DNA of 64,000 nt from Streptomyces piniterrae (GCF_005048155.1 NZ_SUMB01000002.1:558001-622000); one strand, 5' to 3'. Shown: positions 53,198-62,184, counted from the first letter of the stretch. Numbers and translations: made by a program. The notes: generated from the letters alone by a model not told the origin.

Positions 53198-54522
53198 CCG
53201 CCCCCACCGTGAGGAAGCGGCGCAGGCTGCCGCTCGTCCTGCGCAATCGTGCCTTCGGTGCGGTCTGGCTGGGCCAGGTGCTGACCCAGGCCGCGGTACG
53301 CATGTTCCAGGTCGGCGTGTCCTGGTGGCTGGTGGCGTACGCGGTCGGGGCAGGGCGGGGGCTGGCGTCGGGGCTGTTCATGGCCGTCAGCACGCTGCCG
53401 GCCGTGGCGCTGGCGCCCGTGGTCGCCCGAGCCGTGGCCGGACGCGCGCACCGGTCGGTGTTGCGCACGGCCGCGGCGACGGCCGGTGCCGGCGTCCTGC
53501 TCCTGGCTCTGGTGGCGTACGGCAGCGCGCCGCCGGCGGTGGCCGTTTACGCGGCGACGCTGGTGCTGGCGTCGTGCCAGGCCTTCTTCGACCCCTGCCT
53601 CACCACCTCCGTTCCCGAGCTCGTCGACGACGAGGACATCGAAGCCGCCACCGGTTTCGAGCTGTCCACACAATCGCTGGCGAGCCTGGGCGGTGCGCTG
53701 CTGGGCGCGTTGGTCGTGGACGCGGCCGGTGTGGCAGGGCTGGCCACCGGCTGTGCGGCCGCTTATCTGGCCGCGGCACTCCTCGTCTCGACGGTCCGCT
53801 TCCGCCCGGCCGTCGCGCCCGAGCCGCAGGACGGTGCGGAGGCGGGTGCCGGCAAGGCGCGCGGGTTGCGCGAGGTGCTGGCCGGCCTGCCGGCCATCCG
53901 GAAGATCCTGGTCTGCTTCACCGCGGCCAACCTGTTCACCACGGCCGTCTTCGTGGTCATCCCGCTCTACACCAAGTCGGAGCTCGGTGACGGCGGTTCC
54001 ACCGTGGCGTTGCTGGAAGCGGGGCTGGGCACCGGCACGCTGCTCGGCTCGATCACCGGCGCCCGGGTGCCCGGCCGGCCCACGCGCCTGGGAGCCGGTC
54101 TGCTGATGGTGATGGCCGCGGCGTTCGCCGTGGCGTACCTGGTGGCCGGGCGGCTGGTCCTGGCGGGCTGCCTGGTGGTGGCCGGCTGGTGCGTGGGCGT
54201 CATCGGCGTGCGCTTCGTCGCACTGTTCCAGCGGCTCGTCCCGCCCGCGGACAAGCCCGGCTTCTTCGCCGTCATGCAGGCCGTGCTCGGCGCGTCCTTC
54301 CCCGTCGCCTCGCTGCTGTTCGGCCTGCTCGGCGACCACCTTCCGGCGCGGACGCTGTGCCTGGTCCAGGCCGCGGGGCTGGTGCCCGCGGCGATCGCGC
54401 TGGCGCTGCTGCGCGGGCCGGGCGCGGACGGCCGGGACCGAGGACAGGCGGCCGATGTGAACCGGCAGCCCCACCCGTCCGATCAGTCCCCCGAGTTCGT
54501 GGCCACCGGAGGAGAACGATGA
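53194..54522 (+). CDS. MFS transporter (probable exporter)
   Basis: 442 residues with 12 spans, drug-efflux MFS type: RNRAFGAVWLGQVLTQAAVR at the first span, VSWWLVAYAVGAGRGLASGL, and symmetrical half-repeats with RLGAGLLMVMAAAFAVAYLV. GTG 53194 overlaps the PaaK stop. In the operon of acyl-activating and reducing enzymes, it most likely exports the product or a derivative. Substrate unknown. Confidence 0.85.
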   Translation: MTAPTVRKRRRLPLVLRNRAFGAVWLGQVLTQAAVRMFQVGVSWWLVAYAVGAGRGLASGLFMAVSTLPAVALAPVVARAVAGRAHRSVLRTAAATAGAGVLLLALVAYGSAPPAVAVYAATLVLASCQAFFDPCLTTSVPELVDDEDIEAATGFELSTQSLASLGGALLGALVVDAAGVAGLATGCAAAYLAAALLVSTVRFRPAVAPEPQDGAEAGAGKARGLREVLAGLPAIRKILVCFTAANLFTTAVFVVIPLYTKSELGDGGSTVALLEAGLGTGTLLGSITGARVPGRPTRLGAGLLMVMAAAFAVAYLVAGRLVLAGCLVVAGWCVGVIGVRFVALFQRLVPPADKPGFFAVMQAVLGASFPVASLLFGLLGDHLPARTLCLVQAAGLVPAAIALALLRGPGADGRDRGQAADVNRQPHPSDQSPEFVATGGER

Positions 54523-55667
54523 CCGCCACGATCGACCCGGCGTCGCCGGCCGACATCGCCGAGCTGCGCCAGCTCTACTACGCCGTCTACGGGCCGCACT
54601 ACCCCAGTGCTCTGGGTACCGACCCCGCCGAGATGTCGCGCCTCATCGACGACCCGGACACACTCTGGCTGGTCGCACGCTGCCCGGACACCGGCGCCCT
54701 CATCGCGTCGGCCGCGATCCACGGCGAGCCGGGCGGCCGCGTGGGCCGGCTGGAAGGCCTGGCCGTACACCCCGGTCACCGGGCCGGCGGGCTGGCCTCG
54801 GCCCTCACCGACGAACTGTGCCGGCGCACACTGGGGACCGGTCGCCTGGACTCGGTCTACGCCACCGTCCGTACCGTCGGCGCCGGTCCGCAGCGGGTCG
54901 TCGCCCGCAACGGCTTCCGGCCGCTGGGCCTGCTGGCCAACGCCGTGGACCTCAGCACCCGTGAGAGCCTCGCCCTCTACGCGCGCCACTCCGCGGGCGT
55001 GCTCGACCGCCGCGTCCCCGTCGCCGAGGTGCCGGCCCCGTTGACCCCCCTGCTCCGTGCCGCCGAACGCAGCCTGGGCGTCGACTACGGACTCACCCGC
55101 ACGACCGCACCGCGTCCCGTGCCGGCCCGCCCGGTCGCTCCGGTCGACCGGCTGGAGATGATCGAGGCACCCGGCTTCGTCCGCCGCCGGTTCCGCGACC
55201 GGTTCCCCGACGCCGAGCGCTGGTTCTACCCACTGCATCTGCCCAACACCCTGCTCGTGCCCGATGACGACGGTTTCGAGGTGTACGCCTACCTCAACCG
55301 GGCCGGGCGCTACTGCTCCCTGGTCGCCGCGCATCCCGAACCGGAGGCGGCGGCCGCCTGGCTGGAGCCCATCCACCGGGTCCTGACCAGGGCCGGTGCC
55401 GGTTACGTCGAGGCGCTGCTGCCGCTGGCACGGCACGACCTGCTGTCGACGTTCCTCGCACAGGACTTCATCCCCAGCGCGCTCTATCCGGCGATGCGCC
55501 CCGAGCCCGACGGCGACGGCCGTCACGACTACGTGGTGATGTCGCGGACCGCCGAACACATCGATTTCCGCGGCGTGGTGGCCGACGGCCCCCTCCAGCC
55601 CTACTTGGACGCCTACTTGTCGGCCTGGGCGTCGACCTACCTGCCCCCATTCGAGGTTGCCTCATGA
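54519..55667 (+). CDS. Large GNAT-like acyltransferase
   Basis: 382 residues, more than twice a standard GNAT. Residues 1-150 form a GNAT domain: PADIAELRQLYYAVYGPHYP, WLVARCPDTGALIASAAIHG and LEGLAVHPGHRAGGLASALT, with an acetyl-CoA loop HRAGGLASA (motif A) and VARNGFRPLGLLAN at motif B. The second half (residues 200-380; EVYAYLNRAGRYCSLVAAHP, RVLTRAGAGYVEALLPLARH) has a similar fold layout but no clear CoA loop. Such tandem GNATs transfer acyl groups in specialised metabolism. Coupled to both neighbours (ATGA). Substrate unknown. Confidence 0.78.
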   Translation: MTATIDPASPADIAELRQLYYAVYGPHYPSALGTDPAEMSRLIDDPDTLWLVARCPDTGALIASAAIHGEPGGRVGRLEGLAVHPGHRAGGLASALTDELCRRTLGTGRLDSVYATVRTVGAGPQRVVARNGFRPLGLLANAVDLSTRESLALYARHSAGVLDRRVPVAEVPAPLTPLLRAAERSLGVDYGLTRTTAPRPVPARPVAPVDRLEMIEAPGFVRRRFRDRFPDAERWFYPLHLPNTLLVPDDDGFEVYAYLNRAGRYCSLVAAHPEPEAAAAWLEPIHRVLTRAGAGYVEALLPLARHDLLSTFLAQDFIPSALYPAMRPEPDGDGRHDYVVMSRTAEHIDFRGVVADGPLQPYLDAYLSAWASTYLPPFEVAS

Positions 55668-56842
55668 CCGTGAGCGGTTTCCCCGTCGTCAATCCCCACC
55701 TCGCCCCCGTCGAGGTCCCCGACCTCGCCCTCCTGCCGCGGGTCCAGGAGCTGTGCGATCTCACCGATCCGTACACCTGCGGCCCCCGGCAGGACGAGCT
55801 GTTCGCCGCGGCCATGGCGGAGATCAACGCATGGCACGCGGAGCACTCCCCGTTCTTCCGCTCGCTGGCGGAGCGGGCCGACCGGGGTGCGCCCGAGGCA
55901 TACGGCGCTCCTCTCGTGCACGCCAACTTCTTCAAGCGGCACGAGGTGCTCTCGATCCCCCGGGACGAGGTGGAGTTGCATCTGACCTCCTCGGGCACCA
56001 CCGGCCAGAAGTCGCAGATGTTCTTCGACCGTTGGACCATCCGCTCCGCCCAGCGCATGGTCGCCCGCATCTTCGAGCGCAACGGCTGGATCACCCCCGA
56101 CCAAGAGGTCAACTACCTGCTCTACAGCTACGAGCCGGCACCCGGCCTGAAGCTGGGCACCGCCTTCACCGACAACTACCTGTGCGACTTCGCGCCCGCC
56201 CGGCAGGTGGAGTACGCGCTGCGGCACACCGGCGGCGGCCACGAATTCGACCCGTTCGGCACCGTCGCGGCGCTACGGCGGTTCGCCCAGGACGACGTAC
56301 CGGTACGCATCCTGGGCTTCCCCGCCTTCCTCTGGTTCACCCTGGAGCGGATGCGGGCGATGGAGCTGCCGCCGCTCTGCCTCCCGGAGGGCTCCCTGAT
56401 CGTCCTCGGCGGTGGCTGGAAGGGCCACACCGACCGGCAGATCGGCAAGGAGGAGCTCTACGCACGCGTCACCGAGCAGTTGGGTGTGCCGTCGGAACGC
56501 ATCCGCGACACGTTCGGCTCGGTCGAGCACTGCGTTCCGTACATCGAATGCGACCACCACCGGCTGCACGCCCCCGTGTGGTCACGGGTGTTCGTCCGCT
56601 CGGCACGCACTCTGGAGCCGCTGCCCCACGGCGAGCCCGGTTTCCTGCACCTGGTCTCCCCGTACATCACCTCCGTGCCCGCGCAGAGCGTCGTCATGGG
56701 GGACCTGGCGACCCTGCAGCCGGGCCGGGAGTGCCCGTGCGACCTGGACACACCCTGGTTCACCGTCCTCGGCCGGGCCGGAGTGAGCCGCAACCGAAGC
56801 TGTGCGGTGGCCGCCGCAGAACTGATGAAGGGACTGTCGTGA
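55664..56842 (+). CDS. LuxE-like acyl-protein synthetase / carboxylate-activating enzyme
   Basis: 392 residues. The LuxE/EhpF family outline is clear: AMAEINAWHAEHSPFFRSLA; adenylate loop SSGTTGQKS at 109-117; YLLYSYEPAPGLKLGTAFTD, GFPAFLWFTLERMRAMELPP, VLGGGWKGHTDRQIGKEELY and VSPYITSVPAQSVVMGDLAT. LuxE activates a carboxylate as acyl-AMP and passes it to the LuxC reductase in fatty-acid reductase complexes; relatives such as EhpF do this for phenazine carboxylates. Starts in the GNAT stop and is coupled to the reductase. No luciferase genes are near, so the aldehyde is not for bioluminescence. Confidence 0.88.
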   Translation: MTVSGFPVVNPHLAPVEVPDLALLPRVQELCDLTDPYTCGPRQDELFAAAMAEINAWHAEHSPFFRSLAERADRGAPEAYGAPLVHANFFKRHEVLSIPRDEVELHLTSSGTTGQKSQMFFDRWTIRSAQRMVARIFERNGWITPDQEVNYLLYSYEPAPGLKLGTAFTDNYLCDFAPARQVEYALRHTGGGHEFDPFGTVAALRRFAQDDVPVRILGFPAFLWFTLERMRAMELPPLCLPEGSLIVLGGGWKGHTDRQIGKEELYARVTEQLGVPSERIRDTFGSVEHCVPYIECDHHRLHAPVWSRVFVRSARTLEPLPHGEPGFLHLVSPYITSVPAQSVVMGDLATLQPGRECPCDLDTPWFTVLGRAGVSRNRSCAVAAAELMKGLS

Positions 56843-59370
56843 CGACCCCCATCGCAGAGCACCAGCATTACTGGCAGGGTGCGTTCGTCGGCGACGAGGA
56901 GGCGGGCCGCCGCCTGGCGACCCTGGCCGACACCGTCGAGGCGGTCCTCGCCACCCCGATCGACACCGCGGCCGTGCTGTCCGCGTGCGACGCGCTGGCC
57001 GCCGCCCTGCTCGACCCCGCGCACCCGACGTGCATACGCCTGGCCGCACAGCTGCCCGCCGGCGAGGACGAGGGCGTGCTCGCCGAACTGGGCCTGGCCC
57101 TCACCCGCGCCGAGCTGACCCGCAAACTCCGTCGCGAACTGGGCGGCACGGCGCCCCAGCGGCTGACCCGGCCCGACGCCAAGGAGACCGTCTACGAGGC
57201 GTGGGCACCGGTGGGTCTGGTCGCCCACATCGCGCCCGGCAACGCCGCGACCGTCGCCCCGCTCAGCGTCGTCGAGGGTCTGCTCGCCGGCAACGTCAAC
57301 GTGCTCAAGACCAGCTCCGGCGACCCGCTGTTCGCCCAGCACGTACTGGCCGAACTGGCCGCGCTGGACTCCACGGCAGCCATCTCCGAGCGCGTGATCG
57401 TCCTTCGCTTCCCCTCGTCGCGGCAGGAGTGGCTGCGCATGATGTGCGCGCCCGCGGACGCGGTCGCGGTGTGGGGCGGAGAGGCGGCGGTCGCGGGCGT
57501 CGCCGAGCACGTACCGCCCGGTTGCCGGCTGGTGGAGTGGGGCCACAGGATCTCCCTCGCCTATCTGGCGCGCGCCGCCTGGCACGACGACCAGGCGCTC
57601 ACCGCACTGGCCGCCGACGTCTGCGCGCACGAGCAACAGGCGTGCTCCAGCCCGCAGGTGGTCTACCTCGACACCGAAGACGAGGAGGAGGTCTTCGCGT
57701 TCGCGGAGCGCTTCGCCGACGTCCTGGCCGCGGAACCCGCCCCGACCGCCGACGCGCCCGGCATCGCCGAGGAGGCGGAGGTCACCACCACCGAGCTGAT
57801 CGCCCGGCTGGAGGAACACCTCGGACTCACCCGCGTACACGCGGCGGCCGACGGCTCCTGGCGCGTGATCGCCGATACCCGGCCGGCGCTCACCGCGTCC
57901 CCGCTCCACCGGAGCATCTGGGTCAAGCCGCTGCCCCGCAAGCGCGCCCTGGCCGTGCTGCGCCCGATGCGCCGCTACCTGCAGACGGCCGGCGTGGCGG
58001 GCAGCCGCACCGACGTCGCCGAACTCTCCCACCTGGTGCTGGCCGCCGGCGCGACGCGGGTCACGCCACTGGGCGGAATGCCGTCCGGCTACTCCGGCGA
58101 ACCGCACGACGGCGTGTACGCGCTGCAACGCTACAGCCGCCGCGTCGCGGTGCAGGCCGACGAGCGGTTCGCCACCGTCGCCTGCCTCGACGATCTGGTA
58201 CGCCCGGTGCCGCCGCCCGCGCACGGCGGACCGCTGCGCGACAAGGCCGCGGTACAGGCACTCAACGAGCAGGTCTCCCGGGCCGACGCCGAGCTGTACT
58301 TCCGCAGCGGCGGCAGCACCGGCACCCCCGCACTGTCGCTGTTCACCTACGAGGACTACGACGCGCAGATGCACGCCGCCGCCCGCGGCCTGCTGGCAGC
58401 CGGCTACGACCCGCGCCGCGACCGGACCGCCAACCTCTTCTACTGCGGCGGCATGTACGGCGGGTTCATCAGCTTCTTCTCCATCCTGGAACGGCTGGGC
58501 GGCGTGCAGATTCCGCTGGCGGCCGGCCCCGACCACCTGGCGACGGCGCAGGCGCTGGTGGAGTGCCAGGTCGACACGCTGTTCGGCATGCCCTCGTACC
58601 TCTGGCAGCTGCTGCACGACCAGAGCGACCTGCTGCGCTCGTACGGCGGGATCCGCCGGATCTTCTACGGCGGTGAGCACTTCACCGCCGAGCAGCGACG
58701 GGTGCTCATGGAGGACTTCGGCATCGAGACGGTCCGCTCGCTCACCTACGGCAGCACGGACCTGGGCCCGCTGGGCTACCAGTGCACCGAGAGCACCGGG
58801 GGTGTGCACCACCTCCACGCCGATCTGCACGCCCTGGAGATCCTCGACGTCGACGAGGACCGACCGGTGGCCGACGGCGAGACCGGCCGGCTGGTGTTCG
58901 CCACGCGTGCGCGGCGGGGGCAGGACCTGGGCCGGTACGTCATCGGCGACTTCGGCCGAGCCGTACCGGGCCCCTGTCCCTGCGGCAACCGAACCCCGCG
59001 CTTCGAACTGCTGGGGCGGCTCGGGGAAGTGATGAGGGTGGCAACGTACTTCCTCAACTACCGTCGGTTCGTCACGCTCGCCGAGGAGTTCCTGGGCCAC
59101 CGGGGCGGGACGCAGATCGTGCTCGCGCACGACGGGCTGCGGGAGCGACTCACCGTCCGCCTGGAGCGGGCAGATGGCGAGCCGCGCGCACTACGGGCGC
59201 GCGAGGTGTTCCTCGCGGGCTACCCCGAGCTGCGGACGGCCGTCGCCGAGGGGCTGCTGGACCTGGAGGTGACGGAGATGGCCGGCGCCGGTCTCGAACG
59301 GACACCCGGGACCGGCAAGCTGCGCAGCGTGGTGGACACACGTCAGCAGCCGATCACGGCTCCTGCCTGA
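56839..59370 (+). CDS. LuxC-like acyl reductase fused to a PaaK-like ligase
   Basis: 843 residues with two domains. Residues 1-440: LuxC/EhpG-type acyl-CoA (acyl-protein) reductase, with VGLVAHIAPGNAATVAPLSV and EGLLAGNVNVLKTSSGDPLF in the NAD(P)H-binding region, and catalytic Cys269 in EQQACSSPQVVYL. Residues 470-843: a second PaaK/LuxE-type adenylation domain with its own phosphate loop SGGSTGTP at 490-497, followed by YCGGMYGGFISFFSILERLG, YGGEHFTAEQRRVLMEDFGI, VRSLTYGSTDLGPLGY and GRYVIGDFGRA (hinge). The fusion joins activation and reduction of a carboxylate to an aldehyde in one chain. GTG 56839 overlaps the LuxE stop. Confidence 0.9.
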   Translation: MTTPIAEHQHYWQGAFVGDEEAGRRLATLADTVEAVLATPIDTAAVLSACDALAAALLDPAHPTCIRLAAQLPAGEDEGVLAELGLALTRAELTRKLRRELGGTAPQRLTRPDAKETVYEAWAPVGLVAHIAPGNAATVAPLSVVEGLLAGNVNVLKTSSGDPLFAQHVLAELAALDSTAAISERVIVLRFPSSRQEWLRMMCAPADAVAVWGGEAAVAGVAEHVPPGCRLVEWGHRISLAYLARAAWHDDQALTALAADVCAHEQQACSSPQVVYLDTEDEEEVFAFAERFADVLAAEPAPTADAPGIAEEAEVTTTELIARLEEHLGLTRVHAAADGSWRVIADTRPALTASPLHRSIWVKPLPRKRALAVLRPMRRYLQTAGVAGSRTDVAELSHLVLAAGATRVTPLGGMPSGYSGEPHDGVYALQRYSRRVAVQADERFATVACLDDLVRPVPPPAHGGPLRDKAAVQALNEQVSRADAELYFRSGGSTGTPALSLFTYEDYDAQMHAAARGLLAAGYDPRRDRTANLFYCGGMYGGFISFFSILERLGGVQIPLAAGPDHLATAQALVECQVDTLFGMPSYLWQLLHDQSDLLRSYGGIRRIFYGGEHFTAEQRRVLMEDFGIETVRSLTYGSTDLGPLGYQCTESTGGVHHLHADLHALEILDVDEDRPVADGETGRLVFATRARRGQDLGRYVIGDFGRAVPGPCPCGNRTPRFELLGRLGEVMRVATYFLNYRRFVTLAEEFLGHRGGTQIVLAHDGLRERLTVRLERADGEPRALRAREVFLAGYPELRTAVAEGLLDLEVTEMAGAGLERTPGTGKLRSVVDTRQQPITAPA

Positions 59371-59404
59371 TTCGCCGTCCTGATTCACCGTCCTGATTCA
59401 CCGT
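59366..59404. repeat. 13-bp tandem repeat, three copies
   Basis: CCTGATTC(G/A)CCGT occurs three times end to end, starting inside the last codons and stop of the LuxC-PaaK gene. The repeat may be a site of slippage; no function shown. Confidence 0.7.
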
Positions 59405-59548
59405 CACAAAACCGTGTTCACGGCCGCGCGGGCGGTCTTCCTGACGGCGTCCACAACGGCGCAGTCGAAGGAGGCCCGGTCCGCGCGGCCGACGAGACGA
59501 TGTCCCGCCGGGTTCGCTCGCCGATTGCGCACGCCACACCGCCGCGCT

Positions 59549-60232
59549 TCACGATTGACCATGATCGCGGTGTGGGCCTGCGGCGGAGGCGGTGCGGAGC
59601 AGGTAGCCGGAGAACCAGGTGGGGAACGCCCGTCGCAGCGTGCTCGGTCCGGTCAGGGTGACGGCTCCGGAGCGCAGGAGCGGTGCCCAGGAGATCTCGC
59701 CGAGCCAATAGCGGGTCAGCGCCTCCAGGTCGGCCTCCACCCGCAGGGCCACCTCGAAGCCGCCGTCGTCGGTGCACAGGTCGATCTGCGGCCGGGCGAC
59801 GTGCAGAAAGTACGGCCCGCCGTCGGCTCCGCGGAAGCGCAGCTCGACGATGGTCCGCCGCTCCGGCAGGCGTTCGGTCACGGTACGGCGGCGGATGTCC
59901 CACACAAGGACATCGGGGTCGAGGTGTTCCGGCCGAAGGCCGCGCCGGTCCCACTCCATGGCCCAGCCGCCCAGTTCCCGCACCACCGGCGCCAGATTCT
60001 CGCCCGCATCGGTGAGCCGGTACCCGCCTCCCTCCCGTGCCACGATCCCGGCCTTCTCCAGGGTTTTCAGACGCGTCGACAGCATGGTCCGTGAGATGCG
60101 CGGCAGGCCCCGGCGGATGTCGTTGAAATGCCGCTCGCCCAGCAGCAGCTCCCGGACGACCAGCAGCGTCCATCGCTCGCCCAGAACCTCCAGCGCGCGG
60201 GCGACCGCGCAGAACTGCCCAGATCCACTCAT
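59549..60232 (-). CDS. HxlR-family transcriptional regulator with C-terminal extension
   Basis: 227 residues. The HxlR winged helix lies at 1-100: CAVARALEVLGERWTLLVVR, ELLLGERHFNDIRRGLPRIS, RTMLSTRLKTLEKAGIVARE and GYRLTDAGENLAPVVRELGG. The second half (VELRFRGADGGPYFLHVARP, LRVEADLEALTRYWLGEISW) resembles an SCP2-like ligand domain. ATG 60232 begins MSGSGQFCAVARALEVLG; the long frame to 60484 overlaps the divergent hotdog gene. It is adjacent to the LuxE/LuxC operon and divergent from a thioesterase gene, so it may control either; it responds probably to electrophilic or quinone compounds as HxlR proteins often do. Confidence 0.85.
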   Translation of the reverse strand: MSGSGQFCAVARALEVLGERWTLLVVRELLLGERHFNDIRRGLPRISRTMLSTRLKTLEKAGIVAREGGGYRLTDAGENLAPVVRELGGWAMEWDRRGLRPEHLDPDVLVWDIRRRTVTERLPERRTIVELRFRGADGGPYFLHVARPQIDLCTDDGGFEVALRVEADLEALTRYWLGEISWAPLLRSGAVTLTGPSTLRRAFPTWFSGYLLRTASAAGPHRDHGQS

Positions 60233-60299
60233 GCGGTCCACGGTAGCGGTCCAGAATCCGTACTTGCCGCGTAGCGGAGACGATCTAGCGTTGGGTGCC
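60233..60299. promoter_or_regulatory. Divergent promoter, HxlR regulator / hotdog thioesterase
   Basis: 67-bp gap between two divergent starts. GTAGCGG occurs twice (60243-60249 and 60271-60277), a possible operator pair for the regulator. Tight spacing implies face-to-face promoters. Confidence 0.4.
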
Positions 60300-60758
60300 A
60301 TGAGCAGCGAAAACACCGAAATCACGGCTCCTTCCGGCTTGGACTTCCTGCGTTCGATCATCGAGGGACGTACGCCGCAGGCACCCATCTCACACACGCT
60401 CGGCTTCAGGCTCGTCGGCGCCGATCCCGGCGTGGCGGTATTCGAGGGCGAAACCGGCGAGCACCTGTACAACCCGATGGGCACCGTGCACGGCGGCTAC
60501 TTGACCACCCTGCTGGACTCGGCGCTCGGCTCCGCGGTCTTCAGCCGCCTGCCCGCCGGTACGGGCTACACGACCGCGCAGATCAACGTGCATCTCATCC
60601 GTCCGGTGACCGCGCGTACCGGCAAGCTCCGGGCGACCGGCACCGCCGTCCACGTCGGGCGCACGCTCGGCACCGCCGAGGCCCAGGTGGTCGGCGTCGA
60701 CGACGGGAAGGTGTACGCACACGCCACCACCACGTGCGCGATCTTCGCCATGAGGTGA
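60300..60758 (+). CDS. Hotdog-fold thioesterase (PaaI-like)
   Basis: 152 residues. The PaaI-type signature is EHLYNPMGTVHGGYLTTLLD, with the catalytic Asp/Glu helix TVHGG, then SALGSAVFSRLPAG, and C-terminal strands LRATGTAVHVGRTLGTAEAQ. It hydrolyses acyl-CoA or aryl-CoA thioesters. Divergent from the HxlR gene; a role in removing stalled acyl-thioesters of the neighbouring PaaK/LuxE pathway is possible but inferred from position alone. Confidence 0.85.
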   Translation: MSSENTEITAPSGLDFLRSIIEGRTPQAPISHTLGFRLVGADPGVAVFEGETGEHLYNPMGTVHGGYLTTLLDSALGSAVFSRLPAGTGYTTAQINVHLIRPVTARTGKLRATGTAVHVGRTLGTAEAQVVGVDDGKVYAHATTTCAIFAMR

Positions 60759-60801
60759 GAGCGGCGCACGGCTGACCGGTGGCATCCCGGAAACGCGCTG
60801 G

Positions 60802-61134
60802 TCAACCGTCGCCCACGAGGCGCGGCGGGGCTGCCTGGCTCCACGAGTCCACGATGATGTCCCGAAGCTCGCCCATGTCCTCCAACGCGGCAAGCCGCAC
60901 CCTCACCCAGTTGGAAGCGGCCTCGTGCGGCGGTACCCAGAACTTCTGCGGTTCCGCCGCGATCAGCTCCGCCCGCTCGTGGATCGGGCATCGCACGGCG
61001 AACGACGTCTCATCGTCAGGGAGGGTGAGGAACATCTTCCCGGCGACCCGGAACGTGGGCATGTCCCAGGCTTCCTTCTCCGCCGTCTCCGGGAGGGAGA
61101 GGGCGATCCGGCGGACGTCATCGGAATCAGTCAT
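60802..61134 (-). CDS. MmcQ/YjbR-like DNA-binding protein
   Basis: 110 residues with the YjbR fold: VRRIALSLPETAEKEAWDMP, TFRVAGKMFLTLPDDETSFA and VRCPIHERAELIAAEPQKFW. CyaY-like fold, with conserved W/F and Lys. Family members are small DNA-binding or nucleoid-like proteins of unknown role. ATG 61134 chosen; an upstream GTG (61140) is possible and no strong ribosome site separates them. Confidence 0.85.
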   Translation of the reverse strand: MTDSDDVRRIALSLPETAEKEAWDMPTFRVAGKMFLTLPDDETSFAVRCPIHERAELIAAEPQKFWVPPHEAASNWVRVRLAALEDMGELRDIIVDSWSQAAPPRLVGDG

Positions 61135-61934
61135 GATCACACGTTACGGCGAGCCGAGTGGCCGGGGGCGGCCGCGGGGGACCGCCCACGGCGGCCTCGC
61201 GCCGTCCCGACCTCGGTGACGGGCCCGTCACCTGCGTGAACCCGGCCCTGCCCGGCATGCGCTCCCTCGGCCCCGGCACGCTGCTGCTCGTCGACGGCGG
61301 CAGCGCGGTACGCCCGCACCCTGAGCGGGCCGGCACCTCGATCGCGTTCGCCCGCGAGAGCGCGCGCATGCCGGCCGACGCGGAACGGGATTTGGGCGAG
61401 CCCGGTTGGCGCTCGGACCCCCGCGCGCCCAAGGCCCGTTCACAAGGGAAGGATCGCGCCAACCGTGTCCGACCCGCCCCTTCGAGGAACGCCCGTACGC
61501 GGACATCACCTTCACGGTGACCGACACCCGCTACCCGAAGCACCTCACACCCGGCCTCCGCCGGCGCACGGCGATCTGGCGATAGGGATGCCCTCCTGGT
61601 GTTCGATTCTGCCGCCTGATGGGGCATCAAGTCAGGCTGCTAGTACCGGAGATGTCACCGGAGATGAAGGCGGTGTGTGGCCGCCCTGCCGTGCACTGAA
61701 CGTGTTCAGGATCAAGACAGTCCGAATGCCATCGGTCGTCCGGACAAACCCGGTGCGGAGCGAGATCACTGCATCGAAGTAACTCCAACGGCCTCACGGG
61801 ACAAGCGGGGCGTACCAGCCGTTTACTGGTCTCCGGGACCTGGATGGATCTCCAGAAGTTCACCCTCCTTTTCTTCGTTCATTCGTTGCCGCCGCGTACG
61901 CCGATCACTGCCCCCGCGAAGGAGAGCCCGCCCG
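61135..61934. other. Intergenic region with a degraded gene
   Basis: 800 bp. At 61488-61585 a frame reads FEERPYADITFTVTDTRYPK and HLTPGLRRRTAIWR with TAG at 61583-61585, which looks like the C-terminus of an enzyme but has no start. A second protein-like frame, GMRSLGPGTLLLVDGGSAVR at 61250-61320, is broken too. No family assigned. The last 300 bp hold the promoter of the 2-MIB locus. Confidence 0.4.
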
Positions 61935-62144
61935 ATGACCGCTGAGACCGGCATGGAAGCGCAGCTGGAGCCGCCTCGGCAGTCCAGCCCGAGCAGTTCA
62001 ACTCGCTTCCCTTCCGGCGGCAGAACCGTTACGGCGAGGCCGGCATCGCGATGTCGGCCGGTCACACAGGCGAAGTCGAGCTGCCGGGCTCCTTCGTCGG
62101 GTACGAACTCACGCCGCGCGCGTACCTACCCGCCGTCGCGCAGG

Positions 62145-62184
62145 CGGTCAAGACGGTCAAGACGGTCCAGACGGTCGCGAAGAC
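62145..62184 (+). repeat. 9-bp tandem repeat inside the shell pseudogene
   Basis: GGTCAAGAC-type units in a row (GGTCAAGAC twice, GGTCCAGAC, GGTCGCGAAGAC), read as VKTVKTVQTVAKT. Lies exactly where the helices following the VAQ segment are missing, so slippage may have followed the deletion. Confidence 0.7.

Noticed and set aside
55657..56838. Large upstream extension of the LuxC-PaaK frame through the LuxE gene
   Set aside because: Translation is Arg/Pro-rich shadow sequence; the GTG at 56839 overlaps the LuxE stop as in all other junctions of the operon.
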